This document shows, one piece after another, positions 7,040-16,039 of a DNA stretch of 64,000 nucleotides. The notes below the pieces were generated by a model. It did no database searches. It saw only the letters and a program-made list of their open reading frames with translations, and was not told the DNA's origin. The stretch lies in contig JAIXOZ010000174.1 of assembly GCA_027486495.1 (NCBI GenBank), forward strand, positions 1 to 64,000. Direction: 5' to 3'. The position numbers and the translations under genes were made by a program. Each line of letters opens with the position of its first letter. Position 1 is the stretch's first letter. This DNA comes from Comamonadaceae bacterium. GTDB lineage: Bacteria; Pseudomonadota; Gammaproteobacteria; Burkholderiales; Burkholderiaceae_C.

Positions 7040-8332
7040 TCAGGGCCGCACCGGACCCCAATGCGGCTCGCGGATATCGCCGCCCTGTCCGGCCAAGCGG
7101 GCTTTGATGCGGCCATCCAGCGTGGTCGTCATCAAGGCCTCACCACCTTGCTGTGTGGCATAAACCAGCAAACGGCTGTTGGCTGCAAAACTGGGACGCT
7201 CATCGGCGTTGGTCTCGGTCAAAGCGTTGACCTGACCCGTGGCCAGTTCCATCAAATGCAAACGAAAACCAGTCGGCAAACGCGAGACATAAGCCAGCCA
7301 GCGACCATCGGGGCTGATGGCCGGCGAAATGTTGTAGTTGCCTGAAAACGTCACCCGGTCGGCCGGACCGCCTTGGGCAGGCATTTTGTAGATTTGGGGA
7401 TTGCCGCCGCGGTCGCTGACAAAGTACAAGGTGTTGCCATCGGGCGAAAACACCGGCTCGGTGTTGATGTTGCCCGACGTCAGGCGCTGGGGCTCGCCGC
7501 CTTGTAAGGGAACCCGGTACAGCTGCGAGCCACCATCGCGGCTCAAGGTGGCCACAATGGAGCGGCCGTCTGGTGCCCAAGTCGGCGCACTGTTGGAGCC
7601 TTTGAAATTGGCCACCACCCGGCGCTGGCCGCTGGCCAACTCATGCACATAGACCACGGGCTTGCGAGACTCAAAAGACACGTAGGCCAATTGGGTGCCG
7701 TTGGGCGACCATGAAGGGGAAATGATGGGCTCTGGACTGCTCAGCGCAGAGCGAGCACCCTCCCCGTCGGAGTCAGCAATCCAGAGGCTGTAGCGGCCAC
7801 TGGATTTGGTGACGTAGCTGATGCGCGAAGTGAAGACGCCTGGCGTGCCGGTCAGCTGTTGGTAGACCCAGTCGGAGACTCGGTGGGCCGACAAGCGCAA
7901 ATCGGCCGCAGTGACGTTGTCTTTGAAATCCGACTTTTCCTGGCCCTTGACCGCGTCCCACAAGCGGGCCCGCACGTCGTAGCGGCCGTTCGCCAAGCGC
8001 GTGACCGAGCCAGCCACAAGGGCCTCGGCCGACAAAGGACGAAGGATGGCCCAATCCGGGCGGCTCATCTCGTCGAGAGACAAGCTGCCTGCGGGCAAAG
8101 GCTTGAATTGACCACTGCGGGCCAAATCGGCATGCACAATCTGGGACAGCTTCTGACTGGCTTGGGCTTCGCCTTTGAAGGGAGCCACCAGCACCGGCAA
8201 CTGGGTCAGGCCCACGCCCGTGACCTCGACCCGGAACTGCGCCAAGGCGCTGCTGGCAAAAAGTAAACAACTGAGCAAGGTCAGCAGCGAACCCAATAGG
8301 CGGACAAGCGAAGTGGACAGGTTCATGTGCAT
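7040..8332 (-). CDS. tolB: Tol-Pal system protein TolB
   Basis: TolB is a periplasmic protein that binds Pal and TolA and is needed for outer-membrane constriction and integrity. It has a signal peptide ending at SSALAQ (about 32), an N-terminal alpha/beta domain (QLPVLVAPFKGE onward), and a C-terminal six-bladed beta-propeller with repeated SPDG/W-P-DG motifs such as PSWSPNGTQLAYVS, APTWAPDGRSIVA and PAISPDGRWLAYVS. It is 430 residues, normal for TolB. An alternative ATG two codons later (8326) is equally possible; neither has a clear ribosome site. It heads the tolB-pal-cpoB unit and is divergent from msbA. tolQ, tolR and tolA are not upstream. Confidence 0.95.
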   Translation of the reverse strand: MHMNLSTSLVRLLGSLLTLLSCLLFASSALAQFRVEVTGVGLTQLPVLVAPFKGEAQASQKLSQIVHADLARSGQFKPLPAGSLSLDEMSRPDWAILRPLSAEALVAGSVTRLANGRYDVRARLWDAVKGQEKSDFKDNVTAADLRLSAHRVSDWVYQQLTGTPGVFTSRISYVTKSSGRYSLWIADSDGEGARSALSSPEPIISPSWSPNGTQLAYVSFESRKPVVYVHELASGQRRVVANFKGSNSAPTWAPDGRSIVATLSRDGGSQLYRVPLQGGEPQRLTSGNINTEPVFSPDGNTLYFVSDRGGNPQIYKMPAQGGPADRVTFSGNYNISPAISPDGRWLAYVSRLPTGFRLHLMELATGQVNALTETNADERPSFAANSRLLVYATQQGGEALMTTTLDGRIKARLAGQGGDIREPHWGPVRP

Positions 8333-8558
8333 CTACGGATGGAAAGTGGCCTGAAGAAAACGCTGATCGTACACCTTGAAGAGTCCGTTTTGACAGATGG
8401 CCTTGGCGCAAATGCCAAAGTCTGCGACATGGCTGCGGACCACCTTGAAACACCGCCAAGAAATGAGGGCCTGATACAGGAATTGAAAATGACCGGCTTA
8501 GCGCCTGCTGGATACCCGCAGCGACTGAGCTGCAGGCCTGCTTACAATCGATAAGTTA

Positions 8559-10370
8559 ATGTCCACACTCCACCCCACCCCCACGCCCCCCTCAGGAACA
8601 GCGCCACAACCTGGCATTGCCCAGCGTTTGTTGCGACTCAAACCCTATTTTTGGCGTCAGCGCAGCGTCTGGGCGCTGGCCATTGGTGCCACCTTGGTCG
8701 CCGCCCTGACCGAGCCCCTGATTCCCGCCTTGTTTCAACCTTTACTTGACAACGGTTTTGCTGAGAACAATTTGCCTTTGTGGTCCATACCGCTGGTGGT
8801 CATTGGCCTGTTCAGCCTGCGTGGTCTGGCGCACTTTGTGGCGCAGTACGCGCTGGCGCGTGTGACCAATGACGGCATGGAAAAACTGCGAAGCGACTTG
8901 TTTGCCAAATTGGTGCGGGCCGATTTGTCGCTGTTCAGTCGGCAATCGGCCAGTGCTTTGTCCAACACCGTGGTGTACGAGGTGCAAATTGGAGCCTCGC
9001 AGCTGGTGTCTGCCTTGATCGGCTTGACCCGCGACGGCTTTACCCTGCTGGCCTTGATCGGCTATTTGATGTGGCTGAACTGGCAGCTCACGCTGGTGGT
9101 GTTCACCGTCGCCCCGGGCCTGAGCTGGATCATGAAGGTTCTGTCTCGGCGCTTGTATGGTTTGACCAAGGAAAGTCAAAAAGCCACCGATGATCTGGCC
9201 TACGTGGTGGAAGAAAACGTGTTAGCCCACCGCATGGTGCGCCTGCACGGGGCACAAGAGCAGCAAATAGGGCGCTTTAACGCACTGGGTCAGCGTCTAC
9301 GGCGCTTGGCCCTCAAATCCACGGCGGCATCGGCCGCCATGACCCCTCTGACGCAAATCATGGCCGCGGTGGCCTTGTCATTGGTGTTGGTGATCGCGCT
9401 GATGCAAAGCCGTGAGCCCGGATCCGGGGCCACTGTGGGCGGATTTGTGGCCTTCATCACCGCCATGCTGATGCTGATTGCCCCCATCAAACGACTGGCC
9501 GATGTGGCCAACCCCATCACCCGCGGCCTAGCTGCACTGGAACGGGGCCTGGCCCTGATGCACGACGCCCCAGAAGAAAGCCAGGGCGAGCACCGGGTGA
9601 AACGCGCAAGCGGAGCCTTGGAATGGCAAGACGTGAGCGTGCAGTTCAGCCCGGACGGTGAACCGGCTTTGGCGCAGATCAATTTAAGTGTGCAGCCCGG
9701 CGAAACCGTCGCCTTGGTGGGAACCTCCGGCGCAGGCAAAACCACACTCATCCAGTTGCTGCCGCGCTTTTTGAACCCGAGCAGCGGTCAGGTGTTGTTG
9801 GACGGCGTTCCCCTGGCGCAGTGGCAACTGGGCAGCTTGCGCCAACAGCTGGCCATGGTCAGCCAGGACGTGGTCATGCTCAACGACAGCCTGACCATCA
9901 ACGTGAGCTTGGGCGACACACCCGACCGCGCCAAAGTGCAGCAATGCCTGCAAGCGGCCAATTTGTGGGCCCATGTGCAAACCCTGCCCCAGGGCATGGA
10001 CACGCTGCTGGGCCACAACGCCAACCAACTCTCGGGTGGGCAGCGCCAGCGCTTGGCCATTGCCCGTGCCTTGTACAAGGATGCGCCCATTTTGATTTTG
10101 GACGAGGCCACCTCGGCCCTGGACAACGAATCCGAACGGCTGGTGCAAGACGCTTTGCAAAAACTCATGCAAGGCCGCACCACTTTGATCGTGGCGCACC
10201 GCCTGTCCACCGTCGAGCACGCCGACCGGGTCATTGTGATGGAGCGCGGCCGCATCGTGGAGCAAGGCGCTCCCGCCGAGTTGCTGGCACGCGGCGGCGC
10301 TTATGCGCGGCTGCACCACCGGGGTGAATGGGCCAATGAAGCGCCTGATAAGGCGCGCCCGTTAACCTGA
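8559..10370 (+). CDS. msbA: Lipid A export ATP-binding/permease protein MsbA
   Basis: MsbA is a homodimeric ABC exporter that flips the lipid A core across the inner membrane. The 603-residue protein is a half-transporter. Six transmembrane helices occupy about residues 35-320. The nucleotide-binding domain follows, with Walker A GTSGAGKT at 388-395, signature LSGGQRQRLAIARAL, Walker B ILILDEATSALD and the His of the switch (VAHRLST). It is divergent from tolB and ends 6 bp before the convergent rng stop. The ATG lacks a Shine-Dalgarno sequence. A TACAAT box lies 10 bases upstream, so the 5' leader may be very short. Confidence 0.92.
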   Translation: MSTLHPTPTPPSGTAPQPGIAQRLLRLKPYFWRQRSVWALAIGATLVAALTEPLIPALFQPLLDNGFAENNLPLWSIPLVVIGLFSLRGLAHFVAQYALARVTNDGMEKLRSDLFAKLVRADLSLFSRQSASALSNTVVYEVQIGASQLVSALIGLTRDGFTLLALIGYLMWLNWQLTLVVFTVAPGLSWIMKVLSRRLYGLTKESQKATDDLAYVVEENVLAHRMVRLHGAQEQQIGRFNALGQRLRRLALKSTAASAAMTPLTQIMAAVALSLVLVIALMQSREPGSGATVGGFVAFITAMLMLIAPIKRLADVANPITRGLAALERGLALMHDAPEESQGEHRVKRASGALEWQDVSVQFSPDGEPALAQINLSVQPGETVALVGTSGAGKTTLIQLLPRFLNPSSGQVLLDGVPLAQWQLGSLRQQLAMVSQDVVMLNDSLTINVSLGDTPDRAKVQQCLQAANLWAHVQTLPQGMDTLLGHNANQLSGGQRQRLAIARALYKDAPILILDEATSALDNESERLVQDALQKLMQGRTTLIVAHRLSTVEHADRVIVMERGRIVEQGAPAELLARGGAYARLHHRGEWANEAPDKARPLT

Positions 10371-10376
10371 GGCACC

Positions 10377-11849
10377 TCAGAGCAGCACGATGTCGTACTG
10401 CTCCGGTCCCATGGACGCTTCGACCTGCAGCGAAATCGGCTTGGCGATGAAGTCCGACAGGCCTGCCAGATGCTGGCTTTCTTCGTCCAAGAGCAAATCA
10501 ATGACCGACGATGTGGCCAAAATGCGGAACTCCCGAGGGTTGAACTGCCGCGCTTCACGCAGGATCTCGCGCAGGATGTCATACACCACTGATCGGGGTG
10601 TTTTGACGATCCCCTTGCCTTGGCAACTTGGGCATGGCTCACACAGCATGTGCGCCAGCGACTCGCGGGTGCGCTTTCGGGTCATCTCCAGCAACCCAAG
10701 AGACGAAAATCCGCCCGCCATGGTCTTGACGCGGTCACGCGCGAGTTGTTTGCGGAACTCGGCCAGCACGGCATCCTGGTGCTCGAGGCGGGCCATGTCG
10801 ATGAAGTCGGCGATGACGATGCCGCCCAGGTTGCGCAGGCGCAGTTGCCGCGCAATCGCTTGGGCTGCTTCGAGGTTGGTTTTGAAAATCGTGTCTTCGA
10901 AATTTCGGGCACCGACATAACCACCCGTGTTCACGTCCACCGTGGTCAGTGCCTCGGTCTGATCAATGATCAGGTAACCGCCCGATTTGAGCTCGACCCG
11001 CCGGCCCAACGCCTTGGTGATTTCTTCATCGATCGAATACAGGTCAAAGATCGGCCGCTCGCCCTTGTAGTGATTCAAGCGCTCGGCTGCTTTGGGCATG
11101 AACTCCCGGCCGAAAGCCTGCAGTTGGGCAAACTGCTCTTGCGAGTCAATGCGGATACTTTGCGTGGCCTCGCCCACCAGATCGCGCAAAACGCGTTGCA
11201 AGAGCGTCAGGTCTTGGTGTAACAAAGAGGTTGGCGGCAAGCGCAGCGAAGCCTCCTTGATGCGGGACCAGGTCTTGCGCAAGTAGGCGATGTCGTCTTG
11301 CAATTCTTCGTCACTGGAGTCTTCCGCATTGGTGCGCAAGATGAAGCCGCCCCCTGCAGGCCCCACCAAAGCCTGCACCCTTTGGCGCAACGCATCCCGT
11401 TGCTCGGATGGTATTTTTTGCGACACCCCGATGTGGTCGTCTTGCGGCAAAAACACCAGATGCCGCCCCGCAATGCTGATTTGCGTGGACAGGCGCGCAC
11501 CCTTGGTGCCCATGGGGTCCTTGATCACCTGCACCATGATGGCGCGACCTTCATAAACCTGCTTTTCAATTGGCACCAGCGGTTGGCCTGTGCGGGCTGC
11601 TGCCACCTCGCCTTCAGCATGTTTTTGCCAGACGTCGGCCACATGCAAAAAAGCCGCTTTGTCCAAGCCAATGTCGATGAAGGCCGATTGCATCCCCGGC
11701 AGCACACGGGCCACTTTGCCAAGGTACACATTACCCACCAGGCCACGCTCGAGCGTGCGCTCGACATGCAACTCTTGGACAGCGCCCAATTCGACCACCG
11801 CGACCCGCGTTTCTTGGGGAGACCAATTGACCAAAATATCTTGTTGCAT
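10377..11849 (-). CDS. rng: Ribonuclease G
   Basis: RNase G is an endoribonuclease of the RNase E/G family that matures 16S rRNA 5' ends and degrades mRNA. The 490-residue protein has an S1-like N-terminal domain (GNVYLGKVARVLPGMQSAFIDIGLDKAAFLH), the catalytic DNase I-like region with GGYLIIDQTEALTTVDVNTG, and the zinc-link cysteines CEPCPSCQGKG near the C-terminus. It has no C-terminal degradosome scaffold, so it is RNase G rather than RNase E. The ORF-track start is a TTG; I use the ATG at 11849, which gives the family N-terminus MQQDILVN. It is last in the minus-strand run that follows maf. Confidence 0.92.
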   Translation of the reverse strand: MQQDILVNWSPQETRVAVVELGAVQELHVERTLERGLVGNVYLGKVARVLPGMQSAFIDIGLDKAAFLHVADVWQKHAEGEVAAARTGQPLVPIEKQVYEGRAIMVQVIKDPMGTKGARLSTQISIAGRHLVFLPQDDHIGVSQKIPSEQRDALRQRVQALVGPAGGGFILRTNAEDSSDEELQDDIAYLRKTWSRIKEASLRLPPTSLLHQDLTLLQRVLRDLVGEATQSIRIDSQEQFAQLQAFGREFMPKAAERLNHYKGERPIFDLYSIDEEITKALGRRVELKSGGYLIIDQTEALTTVDVNTGGYVGARNFEDTIFKTNLEAAQAIARQLRLRNLGGIVIADFIDMARLEHQDAVLAEFRKQLARDRVKTMAGGFSSLGLLEMTRKRTRESLAHMLCEPCPSCQGKGIVKTPRSVVYDILREILREARQFNPREFRILATSSVIDLLLDEESQHLAGLSDFIAKPISLQVEASMGPEQYDIVLL

Positions 11850-11917
11850 GAGGGGCATCGAATGGGGAAAAGAAAAAACCAAGCTTTGCGACAACCTGTC
11901 GTGTCAAAAAACCAGGT

Positions 11918-12520
11918 TCAACAGCGCACGCCCAGCGAGCGCAGCAATGCAGCGGTCTCAAACAAAGGCAAACCCATGATGCCTGAATAACTGCCCCGTA
12001 TCTGCTCAATGTAGACTGCTGCCATGCTCTGCACCCCGTAAGCACCGGCTTTACCCATGGGCTCACCCGTGGCCACGTAGGCCTTGATTTGCGCGGGTGT
12101 CATGGGCGCAAAGCGGACCCAGGACTCGGACACAGCCGTCACCCGCTTGGCCCCTTTTTGCACCGCCACGGCCGTCAACACGCGGTGGTTTTGGCCCGCC
12201 AGACGCTGGAGCATGCGCACCGCATCGGCCTCGTTCGCTGGTTTGCCCAGAATTTCTCTGCCCAGACACACGGTGGTATCGGCGCACAGGACCGGCGCTG
12301 CGGGCAAGCCCTGGCGCTTCAAGCGCTGCACCGCGGCATCGAGTTTGAGCGCGGTCACCCGCGCCACATAGCGTGCAGGCGCTTCTGCGCCGCGCACATC
12401 TTCCAGAGATTCGGCATCCTCGTCAGGCAAGGCGAGCAGCAGCTTGTGTGCCACCCCAAGTTGGTCCAGCAGTTGGCTGCGACGGGGGCTTTGGGAAGCG
12501 AGGTAAATGAAGTCGCTCAT
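11918..12520 (-). CDS. maf: Maf family nucleotide pyrophosphatase
   Basis: Maf proteins hydrolyse non-canonical or excess nucleoside triphosphates, with dTTP/UTP-type and m7GTP-type subfamilies. The 200-residue protein starts with the signature [17 protein letters not shown], has the catalytic [12 protein letters not shown] segment and ends with the [17 protein letters not shown] motif. The [16 protein letters not shown] region favours the dTTP/UTP (YhdE) group, but I am not certain of the subfamily. The start overlaps the end of rlmH by 4 bases, indicating coupling. It lies 68 bp upstream of rng, a common pairing in beta- and gammaproteobacteria. Confidence 0.9.
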   Translation of the reverse strand: MSDFIYLASQSPRRSQLLDQLGVAHKLLLALPDEDAESLEDVRGAEAPARYVARVTALKLDAAVQRLKRQGLPAAPVLCADTTVCLGREILGKPANEADAVRMLQRLAGQNHRVLTAVAVQKGAKRVTAVSESWVRFAPMTPAQIKAYVATGEPMGKAGAYGVQSMAAVYIEQIRGSYSGIMGLPLFETAALLRSLGVRC

Positions 12521-12984
12521 TCGCGGTGGTAGGGGTGGTTGGCGTTGATGGACCAGGCGCGGTAGAGCTGCTCGATCAACAGCACCCGGGCCATGGCGTG
12601 GGGCAAGGTCAAATCAGACAGGCGAATACGTTCATGCGCCGCTTGCCTGAATTCGGGCTCCAGCCCGTCGGGGCCACCAAGGACCAAGGCCACGTCGTCC
12701 CCGCCGAGCTGCCAGCTGGTCAAGCGCGTGGCCAGGGCCTGGGTGGTCAGGTTGGTGCCGCGCTCGTCGAGCACCACGATGCGGGTGCCACGCGGAATAG
12801 CGGCTTCGATGCGCTGGCGCTCAGCCGCATAAAGATTGGGCAAGGTTTTCGAGCCCCGGGGCTCGGTTTTCACGGCCTTGAGCTCGACTTTGAGCTCAGG
12901 CGGAAAGCGTTTGGCGTAGTCGTCCCAAGCGGTCTGCGCCCAATCCGGCACACGCAGGCCGACCGCAACGATCAGCAGCTTCAT
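12517..12984 (-). CDS. rlmH: 23S rRNA (pseudouridine1915-N3)-methyltransferase RlmH
   Basis: RlmH is a SPOUT-class methyltransferase that methylates pseudouridine 1915 of 23S rRNA on the 70S ribosome using S-adenosylmethionine. The 155-residue protein shows the full family: N-terminal MKLLIVAVG, middle [14 protein letters not shown], the SAM-binding knot [19 protein letters not shown] and the C-terminal [16 protein letters not shown]. The terminal YHRE and HPYH residues are the conserved substrate-binding tail. It sits 6 bp after rsfS, as in many bacteria. Confidence 0.96.
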   Translation of the reverse strand: MKLLIVAVGLRVPDWAQTAWDDYAKRFPPELKVELKAVKTEPRGSKTLPNLYAAERQRIEAAIPRGTRIVVLDERGTNLTTQALATRLTSWQLGGDDVALVLGGPDGLEPEFRQAAHERIRLSDLTLPHAMARVLLIEQLYRAWSINANHPYHRE

Positions 12985-12990
12985 GCAGGG

Positions 12991-13776
12991 TCAATCGGCT
13001 TTGCGGCGGGTGGCCGCTTGGACGGCCTTGCGCGCTGGGGCTTTTTTGGCTGCAGGTTTGGCTGCAGACTTGACCGCTGCTTTGACCGCAGGCTTGGCCG
13101 TAGGTTTGCCCACTGTCTTCAACGTAGGCTTGCTGGTGGGGCTGCTGGCTTTCGGAGTGGACGTGGCTGCTGTTTTGGCGGTGGTTTTGGGAGCGGTTTT
13201 AACCGGCGTTTTGGCGGGCGCTTTGGCGGCAGTTTTGGTTGCTGGCTTAGCGGATTTGGCTGGGGCCTTCAATGCCGGTTTGGCTTTGACTGATGTTTTG
13301 GCGGGGGTCTTACCAGCAGGTTTGTTCGCTGCGGTTTTGATGACTGCTTTTTTCGCGACAGAATTTTTGATGTGGCCTTTGACTTCGGCAGAGGCCAGAG
13401 GCTTAGGCGCGCCCAGTTTCAAGCGTACAGGGGTTCCGCCCCAAATTTCTTCCAAGTTGTAGTAAGTGCGAATAGTGGGCTGCATGACATGCACCACAGC
13501 CTGGCCACAATCCACAATGATCCATTCGCCGTTGTCTTCGCCTTCAATGCGGGGCTTGCCAAAACCAGCGTTGCGCACTTTGTCGCGCACGCTGGCGGCC
13601 AGGGCCTTGGTCTGGCGGTTGGATGTGCCCGAAGCGATGATGACCCGCTCAAAAAGCGAGGACAAGTGTTCGGTGTCAAACACCTGGATTTCTTGGGCCT
13701 TGACGTCTTCCAGAGCGTCCACAATGGCCCGTTGGAGTTTCTGGATGTCTTTTTTGGCAGCGGTTTCGGTCATCAA
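12991..13776 (-). CDS. rsfS: Ribosome silencing factor RsfS with long H1-like basic tail
   Basis: RsfS binds ribosomal protein L14 and blocks subunit joining under starvation. Residues 1 to about 122 are a complete RsfS domain, including VFDTEHLSSLFERVIIASGTSNRQTKALA and WIIVDCGQAVVHVMQP. Residues about 123-261 form an additional low-complexity tail rich in Lys, Ala, Pro and Thr (repeated PAKT, KTAAK, KPA motifs) like histone H1 or AlgP proteins. Typical RsfS is 105-150 residues, so the tail doubles the length. It is presumably disordered and could bind rRNA or DNA; this is inferred. The start codon overlaps the nadD stop (ATGA), suggesting translational coupling. Confidence 0.92.
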   Translation of the reverse strand: MMTETAAKKDIQKLQRAIVDALEDVKAQEIQVFDTEHLSSLFERVIIASGTSNRQTKALAASVRDKVRNAGFGKPRIEGEDNGEWIIVDCGQAVVHVMQPTIRTYYNLEEIWGGTPVRLKLGAPKPLASAEVKGHIKNSVAKKAVIKTAANKPAGKTPAKTSVKAKPALKAPAKSAKPATKTAAKAPAKTPVKTAPKTTAKTAATSTPKASSPTSKPTLKTVGKPTAKPAVKAAVKSAAKPAAKKAPARKAVQAATRRKAD

Positions 13777-14414
13777 TGGGGCCTGTATAGGTGGTGTTCG
13801 TGAATATAGCGCTCAACAGCGGGGGTTACCAAGCCCGTCAGGGCCTGCTCTGTGGCCGACAGCACACGGATGTCCGTGGCACTGTGGGGCATCAGCGGCA
13901 TGTCCAGAGAGCGAATGCGCGCTTGCAGCGTGTTGGAAAGGGAAAGGTTGGTGGGTGCATCGCCTGATTCTTCGTTCCAGGCACGCACGGCCATATCTCG
14001 GCCTGCGGCGCAGATTATAGCGATGCGCTCGATTTCATCGATTTGACGCCATGAGGACAAGGAACGGCGTTGGTCATCACCGAGCAGCAAGTACAGCTGC
14101 GCCATCGGATATTCTTTCTGCAACTCGTGCAGGGTGTCCACCGTGTAACTGGGGCCAGAGCGCAAAATTTCACGCTCGTCCACCAACACGTTGGACAAAT
14201 GCGCAAAGGCCAGACGCGTCATGGCCAGGCGGTGCGCGGCATCACTGAGGTTGCGAGGTTTGTGCCAAGCTTGGCCCGTGGGCAGCACGCATACTTGGTC
14301 AAGCTGTAACTGGGCCACTGCCGCTTCAACCAAGGCCACATGGGCCAAGTGCGGGGGGTCGAACGCTCCGCCAAAAATGCCCAAACGCTGCACCGCGACG
14401 TGGGTATTTGGCAT
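13773..14414 (-). CDS. nadD: Nicotinate-nucleotide adenylyltransferase NadD
   Basis: NadD transfers AMP from ATP to nicotinate mononucleotide, the penultimate step of NAD synthesis. The N-terminus carries the nucleotidyltransferase motif LGIFGGAFDPPHLAHVALVEAA with the catalytic His pair, followed by VCVLPTGQAWHKP, a GDD-type segment (LYLLLGDDQRRSLSSW) and the C-terminal SATDIR motif. The ORF track opens at a TTG overlapping the hemF stop; the ATG at 14414 gives a typical N-terminus and 213 residues. It lies between hemF and rsfS in the same direction. Confidence 0.93.
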   Translation of the reverse strand: MPNTHVAVQRLGIFGGAFDPPHLAHVALVEAAVAQLQLDQVCVLPTGQAWHKPRNLSDAAHRLAMTRLAFAHLSNVLVDEREILRSGPSYTVDTLHELQKEYPMAQLYLLLGDDQRRSLSSWRQIDEIERIAIICAAGRDMAVRAWNEESGDAPTNLSLSNTLQARIRSLDMPLMPHSATDIRVLSATEQALTGLVTPAVERYIHEHHLYRPH

Positions 14415-14428
14415 GGCCGATGGAAGAC

Positions 14429-15349
14429 TCAAACCCAGTCCTTGGGCACCAGATAGTGGCTGAGCAATCGCGCTTCTGGCGAGCCGGCTTCGTCCTGGCG
14501 CTGGTAAGACCAGCGCACCTCAGGCGGCATGGACAGCAAGATCGACTCGGTGCGGCCACCGGACTGCAAGCCAAAATGCGTGCCCCGATCCCAGACGAGG
14601 TTGAACTCGACATAGCGGCCACGGCGGTAGAGCTGAAAGTCACGCTCGCGCTCACCATAAGGTGTGTCCTTGCGGCGCAGCACGATGGGCATGTAGGCCG
14701 TCAGCAGTGAATCGGCCACGCTTTGCAGCATGGCAAAACTCTGGTCCATGCCCAGTTCAGAAAAATCATCGAAGAAAATGCCGCCCACGCCGCGCTGCTC
14801 ACGGCGGTGTTTGTTGCAAAAATAATCGTCGCACCAGGTTTTAAAACGCGGATGCAGCGCCTCGCCAAATGGGCTCAAGGCGTCCTTGCAGGACTGATGG
14901 AAATGCACCACGTCTTCATCAAACCCGTAATAGGGCGTCAAATCCATGCCGCCACCAAACCAGGCCACAGGCGCCCTGCCCTCAGGCTTGGCCGCGATCA
15001 TGCGCACATTCATGTGCACCGTGGGCACATAGGGGTTGCGCGGGTGAAACACCAAAGAAACCCCCATCGCCTCAAAGGCCGAACCGGCCAACTCAGGGCG
15101 GTGCTGGGTGGCCGAGGGCGGTAACTGAGGCCCGGTGACATGCGAAAAGCCACAACCGGCCCGCTCAAAAATCGGCCCACCTTCCAAAATCTGGGTGATG
15201 CCATTGCCCTGGAGTTTGTCGCCCGGGTCTTTTTGCCAAGCGTCGGTCAAGAAAGGGGTGCCGTCCAGGTCGGTCAAGGCTCCGGTGATGCGGGACTGCA
15301 AGCCCATCAGGTAATTTTTGACAGTACCGAGTTCAAAAGGGGTGCTCAT
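14429..15349 (-). CDS. hemF: Oxygen-dependent coproporphyrinogen III oxidase
   Basis: HemF oxidatively decarboxylates coproporphyrinogen III to protoporphyrinogen IX using O2, in the cytoplasm. The 306-residue protein has the whole family pattern: [42 protein letters not shown], the [27 protein letters not shown] segment, and the C-terminal [26 protein letters not shown]. An oxygen-dependent enzyme implies an organism able to live aerobically. It lies 34 bp downstream of the acyltransferase gene and 14 bp before nadD. Confidence 0.96.
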   Translation of the reverse strand: MSTPFELGTVKNYLMGLQSRITGALTDLDGTPFLTDAWQKDPGDKLQGNGITQILEGGPIFERAGCGFSHVTGPQLPPSATQHRPELAGSAFEAMGVSLVFHPRNPYVPTVHMNVRMIAAKPEGRAPVAWFGGGMDLTPYYGFDEDVVHFHQSCKDALSPFGEALHPRFKTWCDDYFCNKHRREQRGVGGIFFDDFSELGMDQSFAMLQSVADSLLTAYMPIVLRRKDTPYGERERDFQLYRRGRYVEFNLVWDRGTHFGLQSGGRTESILLSMPPEVRWSYQRQDEAGSPEARLLSHYLVPKDWV

Positions 15350-15383
15350 GGTAGTTGTGGACGTTCAATAGGTTCAGAAATCT

Positions 15384-16025
15384 TCATGGTTTTTGGCGAG
15401 GCGATTCGACTGCATGACCCGGACGCCATGGGAGTATGGGTCCCATCTGGTGTTCATGGAAGCCTTTAACACCCTGAAAGACGAGGGCCATGTGGGCGTA
15501 ATCGCGCTCGACATCTCCGGTCAGATCGTAAAAGTCGACCACACTGAAGCGGCGCTGCCCCCAATCGAGCTTGACGAGAGCCAGCGGCACCTGTGCCCCC
15601 AGAGCCAATTGGTAAAAGCCGCTGCGCCAGCCCGGGGTGTGGCTGCGTGTGCCCTCAGGGGCCAGAGCCAGCCAGAGCAACTGGTCGTTTTGTTTGTGCT
15701 GCTCGAACACATGCACCATCTGCCCGACCACACCGCGTGACGAGCGGCGGTCAATCGGGATGCCCCCGACCCAGCGCATCCAAGCGCCGATCACCGGAAA
15801 TTTGAACAGCGAGTCCTTGCCCCAAAAGTGCGCCGGAATGCCCAGTGCCCACTTCGCTAGCATGCCGATGGGAAAATCCCAGTTGCTGGTGTGCGGGTAA
15901 ACGATCGCCACACCTTGGCGGGTGGGAAAGCCTTCAAAGTCCAGACGCCAGCCCAACATTTTCAAAATCCAACGGGCCAGACGCGAGCCTTTGAAGGTCA
16001 CAGGATGGCGGGTCAAGCGGCTCAT
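15384..16025 (-). CDS. PlsC-like acyltransferase
   Basis: This 213-residue protein belongs to the lysophospholipid acyltransferase family, which transfers acyl chains to glycerol-3-phosphate derivatives or other lipids at the inner membrane. The catalytic HX4D motif is YPHTSNWDFPIG (about 45-51), followed by a glycerolipid-binding GGIPIDRRSSRG segment and the APEGTRS block (EGTR). It is shorter than canonical PlsC, and the H-TSNWD form is typical of the small acyltransferases often called 1-acyl-glycerol-3-phosphate acyltransferase. The exact substrate is not determined. It lies 14 bp downstream of purD. Confidence 0.85.
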   Translation of the reverse strand: MSRLTRHPVTFKGSRLARWILKMLGWRLDFEGFPTRQGVAIVYPHTSNWDFPIGMLAKWALGIPAHFWGKDSLFKFPVIGAWMRWVGGIPIDRRSSRGVVGQMVHVFEQHKQNDQLLWLALAPEGTRSHTPGWRSGFYQLALGAQVPLALVKLDWGQRRFSVVDFYDLTGDVERDYAHMALVFQGVKGFHEHQMGPILPWRPGHAVESPRQKP

Positions 16026-16039
16026 GCAGGTCAGTTGTT

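Noticed and set aside
8327-8554. 75-residue ORF between tolB and msbA
   Set aside because: Covers the divergent promoter region, lacks a ribosome site and has no known features.
12991-13400. Basic tail of RsfS as a separate overlapping gene or frameshift
   Set aside because: The frame is continuous with the RsfS domain, codon use is regular, and no independent start with a ribosome site is evident.
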